From assembly GCA_034433615.1 (NCBI GenBank), contig DAOUAJ010000171.1, forward strand, positions 1-5,894: 5,894 bases of DNA. The letters are read 5' to 3'. The notes under the pieces were generated by a model. That model was not told the DNA's origin. It was given only the letters and a program-made list of their open reading frames with translations, and made no database searches. A program made the translations under genes and the position numbers. Source of the stretch: DAOUAJ01 sp034433615 (GTDB lineage Bacteria; Chloroflexota; Anaerolineae; DUEN01). Of this stretch, positions 1-4,966 are shown in pieces; the stretch's first letter is position 1; every line of letters starts with the position of its first letter.

Positions 1-2
1 AA

Positions 3-1253
3 CTCTACACGGAAGGTATGTTCCACGGGCCAGCTTTCCAGGCAGTCACGTCTGTAGACAAGTGGGGGGAGGATGGGGCAGCCGCTACGCTGCGGGCTTT
101 GCCCACCGACCGCTTCCTGCGCTCGCAGACGGCTCCCACTTTCATTGCCGAGCCGGTGATCCTGGACGCGGCAGGTCAGTTGATCGCCTTTTGGACCCAG
201 GAGCATCTGGAGAGCGGCTTTGTGATCTTTCCGTACCGGCTGGAGGCGCTGGACTTCTACGGTCCGGCTCTGCGTCCACTGGAAGATGTCACCTGTCAGG
301 CCCGGATCACCTTGATAGACGGCGGGCGGATCAGCTCAAACCTGGACATCATTGACCAGACTGGTCGCCTGCGCCTGCGGTTGCAGGCCTGGGAGGATAA
401 ACGGTTCGATGTGCCCCGAAAGTTCTACCGATTCACTTTGAACCCTGGCAAAGTGCAGCTCAGCGAACCGTGGACGGTACCACTGGCACATTTTGCCAGC
501 GATGGGCGCTATCGGTGTCACCTGGTCGGAGGCTTTACGGAAGGGCATTTCACAGCTCACTTCGAACTGTGGGAGAAGGTCCTGGCCTATCTAATCTTGA
601 ACCGGACGGAGCGCCAGACCTGGAAGGGCATGACCGGACCAGAGAAACGGCGGGTAGAGTGGTTGTTGGGCCGGGTAGCTGCTAAGGAGGCAGTGGCCAC
701 GCTGGTTCGGGAGCGATACGGCTTGACTTTGTGCCCCGCGGACATCGAGATCTCGGCCGATGAGCATGGCCGGCCTCTCGTGAAGGGAGAATGGCTTCAG
801 CAGATCACCGATTCTATTTCCATTTCCATAGCTCATGCCGATGGCACAGCCGTAGCTATCGCCGGCGTGGCCTGTGCGAACGACCAGGTGATGGGCATCG
901 GCATTGACATTGAGCCGGTGCAACGCCAGAGCCAGGAGTTCGCCGGCGTCGCCTTTTCACCGACGGAACAGGCGCTGTTGGCAAACCTGGGGGATGCCAG
1001 CCAGGACGCCTGGCCGTTACGCCTTTGGTGCGCCAAGGAGGCGGCGGGCAAGGCATTGGGCCGTGGCCTGATCGGTGGACCGCAAGGCATCGTTGTGAGA
1101 CAGGTTGATGTCAATACAGGCATCGTGCAGATGGAGCTGGCGGCCAAGATGGCTCAGTGGCTTCCGGCCATTGATGGTCAGGAGATCACGGCCTACACAG
1201 CCCGAGATGGGGATTGGGTAGTCGCCAGCGTGCCCGGTGAAGCGATGAGGTGA
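3..1253 (+). CDS. C-terminal part of a type I polyketide synthase: dehydratase end plus fused Sfp-type phosphopantetheinyl transferase (5' partial)
   Basis: The frame is open to the left edge, and the codons before the first ATG (base 18) already read as domain sequence (LYTEG then MFHGPAFQ), so the true start lies upstream. Numbering from base 3 gives 416 visible residues. Residues 1-130 match the second hotdog half of a PKS dehydratase: FHGPAF at 7-12, then VILDAAGQ with Asp55 at the position of the catalytic Asp in the usual DAxxQ motif. The catalytic His half lies outside the window. Residues about 150-416 form an Sfp-type 4'-phosphopantetheinyl transferase: LLGRVAAK near 221-228, HGRP at 255-258, SIAHADG near 275-281, the Mg-binding GIDIE at 300-304 and WCAKEAAGK at 342-350. 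This domain transfers phosphopantetheine from CoA to a carrier-protein serine. No thioesterase follows. A DH followed by a C-terminal transferase is known from enediyne-type and related iterative PKSs. Identity of both domains is well supported; the full architecture is inferred. Cytosolic. Confidence 0.88.
   Translation, partial: LYTEGMFHGPAFQAVTSVDKWGEDGAAATLRALPTDRFLRSQTAPTFIAEPVILDAAGQLIAFWTQEHLESGFVIFPYRLEALDFYGPALRPLEDVTCQARITLIDGGRISSNLDIIDQTGRLRLRLQAWEDKRFDVPRKFYRFTLNPGKVQLSEPWTVPLAHFASDGRYRCHLVGGFTEGHFTAHFELWEKVLAYLILNRTERQTWKGMTGPEKRRVEWLLGRVAAKEAVATLVRERYGLTLCPADIEISADEHGRPLVKGEWLQQITDSISISIAHADGTAVAIAGVACANDQVMGIGIDIEPVQRQSQEFAGVAFSPTEQALLANLGDASQDAWPLRLWCAKEAAGKALGRGLIGGPQGIVVRQVDVNTGIVQMELAAKMAQWLPAIDGQEITAYTARDGDWVVASVPGEAMR
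1247..1253 (+). promoter_or_regulatory. Shine-Dalgarno site for the acyl carrier protein gene
   Basis: GAGGTGA lies at the very end of the PKS gene and includes its TGA stop. It sits 5 bases before GTG 1259 and 8 bases before GTG 1262. This favours those starts over the overlapping GTG at 1250, which would sit inside the site. Its position inside the upstream stop suggests translational coupling. Confidence 0.5.
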
Positions 1254-1258
1254 TAACA

Positions 1259-1561
1259 GTGGTGAAGACGAAACAAGAGGTCATGAACACGGTGCTCAGC
1301 CTTTTGGCTCAGTTGGCCAGCGACTGGGAATATGATGGGGAGATCAACGCGGATACGTATCTGTTCTCCGAGTTGGGCTTCCAGTCTTTGGACGCCGTGG
1401 TGTTGGGTAATTCATTGCAGGAACGATACGGCCAGCCTATCCCCTACGCTGACTTGCTGGCCGAGATTGGCCAGCGCGAGTTCAACGATGTGACCGTCGG
1501 TGAGTGGGTTGATTTCACCTTCAGACACTTAAAGGGCGACGCGTCCGGAGCCGGACCATGA
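1259..1561 (+). CDS. Discrete acyl carrier protein
   Basis: A small acidic protein of about 100 residues, the usual size for a free-standing carrier protein. It has the phosphopantetheine attachment motif SELGFQSLDAVVL; the modified serine is residue 43 counted from 1259 (codon 1385-1387). Helical carrier-protein spacing follows, with RYGQPIPYADLL where helix III and its preceding loop are expected. It would hold acyl or polyketide intermediates as thioesters in the cytosol. The GTG at 1250 (103 residues) is an alternative start that overlaps the PKS stop. GTG 1259 is preferred because GAGGTGA precedes it at 5 bases; GTG 1262 and ATG 1283 are also possible. It follows the fused transferase gene directly, so that domain is its likely activator. 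Its stop overlaps the next gene by ATGA. The family call is firm; the substrate, and whether it serves the upstream PKS or a separate step, is unknown. Confidence 0.88.
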   Translation: MVKTKQEVMNTVLSLLAQLASDWEYDGEINADTYLFSELGFQSLDAVVLGNSLQERYGQPIPYADLLAEIGQREFNDVTVGEWVDFTFRHLKGDASGAGP

Positions 1562-3168
1562 CGACTAGATCTGTGTTGATCGGGCTGGATGGTGCTACGT
1601 TCACTGTCCTAGACCCCTTGATGGAGCGAGGGGTTATGCCGTTCCTGAAGTCTTTCGTGGACGATGGCGTGCGGACGCCGTTGCGTACGGTGGTGCCCCC
1701 CTTGACACCGCCCGCCTGGACCTCCTTGTTGACTGGCCGGACACCAGGGCATCATGGCATCTTTGACTTTTTCCAGTTGGATGCGCCGGGCAGCAAACAG
1801 ATCCGGCTGGCTACGTCTCATGACATCCGCTGCGAAACCGTTGCCAGTATCGCTAACCGCCGAGGGGTGCGGGCTACAGTGCTTAACTTCCCGATGCACT
1901 TCCCACCACCGCCATTAGACGGCTATGTGATCGCCGGCTGGATGCCCTGGCGGCAATTGCGGCTGGGCTGCCACCCGGCGGACCTCTACGACCGGCTGAA
2001 GGCACTGCCGGGATTCGACCCGCGTGAGCTGGCGATGGACATGACATTGGAGGCCAAAGCCACCGAAGGTTGCCCCGAAGATGAGTACGCTGCCTGGGTA
2101 GAGTTGCACACCCGGCGGGAGCAGCGCTGGCTGGAGGTGGTGCGCTATCTGATGCCGAAAGACCCGACCGGGCTGACCGCCATCCTCTTTGACGGCCCTG
2201 ACAAGATCCAACACCTGTGTTGGCGCTTCCTGGACCCGACGCTGTGGCCGGCACATCCTACGCCGGAGGAGCAAAGAATTCGAGATTTGTGTGTCGAGTT
2301 TTTCCATCAGTTGGATGGGATCCTCGCTGCCATTGCTGAGATGGCTGGCCCTGATGCCACCATCGTCATCGCCTCGGATCACGGGTTCGGTGCCACCACC
2401 CAGGTCTTTCACATCAACACCTGGCTGGAGCAGGCGGGATATCTGGTCTGGGCTGAGGATACCAGGCCGGACAACAGTGTGGATAGCAGCCTGGGGATGG
2501 GGTATTTGTCTCGCCACACCCAATGGCTGGACTGGGAGCGCACCAGAGCCTACGCTGCCACACCTACCAGCAACGGCATCCACATCGTGATGGCTGATCA
2601 CAATGGTGGCAACGGCGTGCAGGCTAAAGAATATGGGCGGTTTCGGGCTGAGTTGATGGAGGCTCTGTACCGCTTTGTGGATCCGGTTACGGGTGAACAG
2701 GTGGTTTCTCGCATCTGGACGCGAGAGGAAGCCTTCCCTGGGGCAGCAGCAGCCTATGCGCCGGACCTGACCCTGACGCTACGGGATGGTGGCCTGGTCT
2801 CGATCCTGCCGGCGGACGCGCCGCTGAGGCCCCGGCCAAAGCCGGCGGGCACCCACCAGCCTCTGGGCGTGTTCATGGCCAGGGGGCCGGGGCTTCGCCG
2901 GGGCATGGCCTTCCGGGAGCTGTCCATCCTGGACGTGGCCCCGTTGCTCCTCTACAGCCTGGGCTTGGGCATCCCCGAAGACATGGAAGGTCGCGTTCCT
3001 TTAGAGATATTCGAACCCTCCTTTCGGGCCAAGAGGCCGATTGAGATCGTTCCGCCAGCCAGCAACCGTCCAGAGGGGCCACCTGAGAAGACTGTGGAAG
3101 CGATCTACGATGAAGAAGCAGAGGCGATCGTATTGGCCAGGTTGAGGGATTTAGGGTATATTGAATGA
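1558..3168 (+). CDS. Alkaline phosphatase-superfamily protein, type I phosphodiesterase/nucleotide pyrophosphatase family
   Basis: A 536-residue protein of the metal-dependent phosphoesterase superfamily (nucleotide pyrophosphatase/phosphodiesterase branch), which normally hydrolyses phosphomonoesters or diesters with two bound metals. The expected ligands appear in order: Asp11 in GLDGAT; the nucleophile Thr50 in PPLTPPAWTSLLTG, placed by matching the TFPNHY region of nucleotide pyrophosphatases; Asp215 and His219 in DGPDKIQH; Asp274-His275 in IASDHGFG; and His433 in AGTHQPLG. LSILDVAPLLLYSLG near 469-483 is typical of the C-terminal end of these proteins. No signal peptide or membrane segment is evident (the N-terminus begins MTTRSVLIGLD), so it is probably cytosolic, unlike many exported relatives. 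The start is ATG 1558, with GGAG at 1547-1550 seven bases upstream and a 4-base ATGA overlap with the ACP stop. The site looks complete, so it is likely active. The substrate cannot be read from sequence; context suggests a phosphate-bearing pathway intermediate or a phosphopantetheine or nucleotide-linked species. Confidence 0.87.
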   Translation: MTTRSVLIGLDGATFTVLDPLMERGVMPFLKSFVDDGVRTPLRTVVPPLTPPAWTSLLTGRTPGHHGIFDFFQLDAPGSKQIRLATSHDIRCETVASIANRRGVRATVLNFPMHFPPPPLDGYVIAGWMPWRQLRLGCHPADLYDRLKALPGFDPRELAMDMTLEAKATEGCPEDEYAAWVELHTRREQRWLEVVRYLMPKDPTGLTAILFDGPDKIQHLCWRFLDPTLWPAHPTPEEQRIRDLCVEFFHQLDGILAAIAEMAGPDATIVIASDHGFGATTQVFHINTWLEQAGYLVWAEDTRPDNSVDSSLGMGYLSRHTQWLDWERTRAYAATPTSNGIHIVMADHNGGNGVQAKEYGRFRAELMEALYRFVDPVTGEQVVSRIWTREEAFPGAAAAYAPDLTLTLRDGGLVSILPADAPLRPRPKPAGTHQPLGVFMARGPGLRRGMAFRELSILDVAPLLLYSLGLGIPEDMEGRVPLEIFEPSFRAKRPIEIVPPASNRPEGPPEKTVEAIYDEEAEAIVLARLRDLGYIE

Positions 3169-3187
3169 AAGCTGGGAGCGTGAGACC

Positions 3188-4051
3188 ATGTCCATGATCA
3201 ATGTCAACGGCGTTCGCTTTCATTACTGGACCGTCGGCCAGGGTCCAGATGTGATCTTGCTTCATGGCCTTGGTGGGAACCTGGCCATCTGGCATCTGAA
3301 GATGGTGCCGTTGCTGCGGGAGGCGTATCGCCTGACCACCTACGACTTGCGCGGGCATGGCCACAGCGATACACCCCCCACGGGATATACCACAGGGGAC
3401 ATGGCGAACGACTTGCTGGGCATCATGGACGAGCTTGGGATCGAGCAGGCCCATCTGGTTGGTCACAGCCTGGGGGCGGATATTGCCCTGCACTTCGCAC
3501 TGCGCTACCCCGACCGCGCCGGAAAGCTCATTCTGATCGAGGTGGGACTTCCCGCGTTGATCGGTGCTCGCAAGGATGAAAGCTGGGTCGGCTGGGATTA
3601 CTGGGCGGAGATGATCGAGAGATTCACCGGCCACAAAGTGCCCCTTGAGAAACGAACCGATTGGAGGTATCTGCTGCGTCAGAGCATGAATGTGCCCATC
3701 ATGTTTGGCCCACTCCAGGGCCAGCGGCGCAAGGGAGAGCGATTCCTGCAAGTGCTGGAGACTACCACGCTGGTCCAGGACTACGAGGTCGTCGGCGACC
3801 TGACGCTGGAGAATATCGCCACCATCCCTCATCCGAAGCTGCTGATCTACGATGGCAACTCGCCATACCTGGAGACCTATCGCACGCTCTGTGAAGTGGC
3901 GACCAACTACCGATCAATCCTCCTGCCACCCAGCGATCTTCGTCACTTCTTCCCATTGGAACAACCTGAGCTATTGGCGGAATACATTCGGGCTTTCCTG
4001 CAACCGGGCGAGTTTGTGGAGCCATCATCGGCGAGGGATCAGCATCAATGA
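3188..4051 (+). CDS. Alpha/beta-fold hydrolase, candidate product-release or tailoring enzyme
   Basis: A 287-residue single-domain alpha/beta hydrolase of normal family length. Visible elements: the oxyanion-hole HGLGGN at 26-31, YDLRGHGHSD at 52-61, the nucleophile elbow GHSLG with Ser94, a cap region about 120-200 rich in Trp and charged residues, and the catalytic His253 in LRHFFPLEQPELL. Where the usual catalytic Asp stands (the GxxD loop after strand 6) the sequence reads LLIYDGNSPYLE. Ser225 aligns with that Asp, and Asp222 lies three residues earlier, so the acid residue is uncertain. ATG 3188 is chosen because GGGAG at 3174-3178 lies 9 bases upstream. The in-frame TTG at 3161 would overlap the previous stop but has no better site; ATG 3194 is also possible. 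Its stop overlaps the SDR start by ATGA. In an operon whose PKS terminus shows no thioesterase, this may hydrolyse or otherwise release the chain from its carrier. Esterase, epoxide hydrolase or other activities are equally allowed by the fold. Confidence 0.86.
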   Translation: MSMINVNGVRFHYWTVGQGPDVILLHGLGGNLAIWHLKMVPLLREAYRLTTYDLRGHGHSDTPPTGYTTGDMANDLLGIMDELGIEQAHLVGHSLGADIALHFALRYPDRAGKLILIEVGLPALIGARKDESWVGWDYWAEMIERFTGHKVPLEKRTDWRYLLRQSMNVPIMFGPLQGQRRKGERFLQVLETTTLVQDYEVVGDLTLENIATIPHPKLLIYDGNSPYLETYRTLCEVATNYRSILLPPSDLRHFFPLEQPELLAEYIRAFLQPGEFVEPSSARDQHQ

Positions 4052-4902
4052 GCGAGAGTGTGCTGATCACCGGCGCCGGCACGGGCCTTGGCCTGGAGAC
4101 AGCGCTTTATCTGGCTGAGCGAGGGTTCACCGTCTATGCCAGTATACCTGAGCCTGGCCAACGAGCTCAAGTGGAGGCGGAGGCCAGCAAGCGTCATCTC
4201 GTTTTGCGCGTTCCGCATCTGGATGTGACCGATGAATCCAGCATTCAGGCAACGGTCAGCACTATTCTGGCCGAGAGCGGTGGGCTGTACGGGGTGGTCC
4301 ACAACGCCGGGATCAGCCTGCGAGGGTATTTCGAGGATTGCGAGGAGGATGAGATCCGGCGAGTGCTGGAGGTGAACCTCTTCGGCGCTATGGCGGTGAC
4401 CCGGGCCGTGCTGCCCCACATGCGCCAGGCGCGGCAAGGACGCCTGGTCTTCATTAGCTCCATCGGCGGGCGCATCGCCGCCATGGCCAGGACCGCCTAC
4501 TGCGCCAGCAAGTTTGCCCTGGAGGGTTTCGCTGAGTCCTTGATGCAAGAGGTCGTTCCCCTGGAGCTGCAGGTCAGCATCATTGAGCCGGGCATCATCA
4601 ACACGGAGCGCTGGACGGTACACCGGGGGATCGCCAGGCGGGCGATGGATCCGGCCAGCCCGTATCTGACATGGTTCCAACGAGAGGAAAAGCTGGCGGA
4701 CGATCTGGTGCGCACCTCGCCGACGAAGGCGATCCACGTGGCCGAAGCGGTGTACAAGGCATTGACGGCCAGACGGCCCCGGCTACGCTATGTGGTGGGG
4801 TGGCGGGCAAACCTGGTGCTCAATCTACGCCGCTACCTGCCAGGGGAATTGTTCGAGCGAGTCTATTTCGGTGAGGCGATGCGCCGGCTGACTCGGGAGT
4901 AA
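4048..4902 (+). CDS. Classical short-chain dehydrogenase/reductase (SDR)
   Basis: A 284-residue NAD(P)-dependent oxidoreductase with a full classical SDR set: the nucleotide-binding TGAGTGLG at 8-15, LDVTD at 58-62 (adenine pocket), HNAG at 85-88, Asn110 of the catalytic tetrad, ISS with Ser138, and YCASK with Tyr151 and Lys155, followed by PGIINT at 181-186. The C-terminal segment from about 247 (VVGWRANLVLNLRRYLP) extends past the core, as in SDRs acting on retinoid, steroid or other lipophilic substrates. That likeness is a general one and does not name the substrate. The residues after strand 2 (YASIPEP) do not clearly decide between NAD and NADP. The start is ATG 4048, with GAGGGAT at 4033-4039 eight bases upstream and a 4-base overlap with the hydrolase stop. 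It probably reduces a ketone or oxidises an alcohol on the pathway product. It appears to be the last gene before a terminator. Confidence 0.92.
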   Translation: MSESVLITGAGTGLGLETALYLAERGFTVYASIPEPGQRAQVEAEASKRHLVLRVPHLDVTDESSIQATVSTILAESGGLYGVVHNAGISLRGYFEDCEEDEIRRVLEVNLFGAMAVTRAVLPHMRQARQGRLVFISSIGGRIAAMARTAYCASKFALEGFAESLMQEVVPLELQVSIIEPGIINTERWTVHRGIARRAMDPASPYLTWFQREEKLADDLVRTSPTKAIHVAEAVYKALTARRPRLRYVVGWRANLVLNLRRYLPGELFERVYFGEAMRRLTRE

Positions 4903-4932
4903 CCGGGTGCATGGCTCCCGGCCGGGTTTTTT
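4903..4932 (+). terminator. Probable intrinsic terminator after the SDR gene
   Basis: Immediately after the SDR stop, CCGGG (4903-4907) can pair with CCCGG (4917-4921) across a 9-base loop, and a CCGGG (4922-4926) leads straight into six T residues (4927-4932). Other foldings compete: CGGGAG at 4894-4899 pairs with CTCCCG at 4915-4920, and CCGG at 4903-4906 pairs with CCGG at 4922-4925, ending nearer the T tract. The GC-rich hairpin plus T run is typical of Rho-independent termination, but the best stem is not perfectly placed, so some read-through into the methyltransferase is possible. Confidence 0.55.
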
Positions 4933-4953
4933 GCTCAAAGGCTTACGACAAGA

Positions 4954-4959
4954 AGAGGG
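4954..4959 (+). promoter_or_regulatory. Shine-Dalgarno site for the methyltransferase gene
   Basis: AGAGGG lies 7 bases before ATG 4967 and supports that start over the in-frame ATG at 4976. The 34 bases between the T tract and this start show no convincing -35/-10 pair. Any separate promoter for the methyltransferase is therefore not obvious. Confidence 0.55.
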
Positions 4960-4966
4960 CAAGGCT

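Noticed and set aside
18..1253. A complete gene starting at ATG 18
   Set aside because: The five codons before ATG 18 continue the dehydratase motif and the frame is open to the edge. A start here would cut the domain in half, so the gene is treated as 5' partial.
3..1253. Calling this an enediyne cluster
   Set aside because: The DH-transferase ending is compatible, but the hotdog thioesterase and conserved accessory genes expected beside an enediyne PKS are not visible, and related non-enediyne PKSs share this ending.
1915..2601. Antisense open frame (228 codons) inside the phosphodiesterase gene
   Set aside because: Fully covered by a gene with intact metal-ligand motifs on the + strand; its own translation is motif-free.
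3161..3187. TTG 3161 as the start of the alpha/beta hydrolase
   Set aside because: It would add nine residues outside the fold and overlap the previous stop. ATG 3188 has GGGAG at suitable spacing and begins directly at the typical MSMINVNGVRFHY N-terminus.
2873..3832. Long antisense open frame (319 codons)
   Set aside because: It lies opposite the C-terminus of the phosphodiesterase and most of the hydrolase, both of which have strong motifs. Its translation shows no recognisable domain and spans two real genes; it is a by-product of GC-rich coding sequence.
4045..4737. Antisense open frame (230 codons) opposite the SDR
   Set aside because: The + strand carries a complete SDR motif set; the antisense product resembles no family I know.
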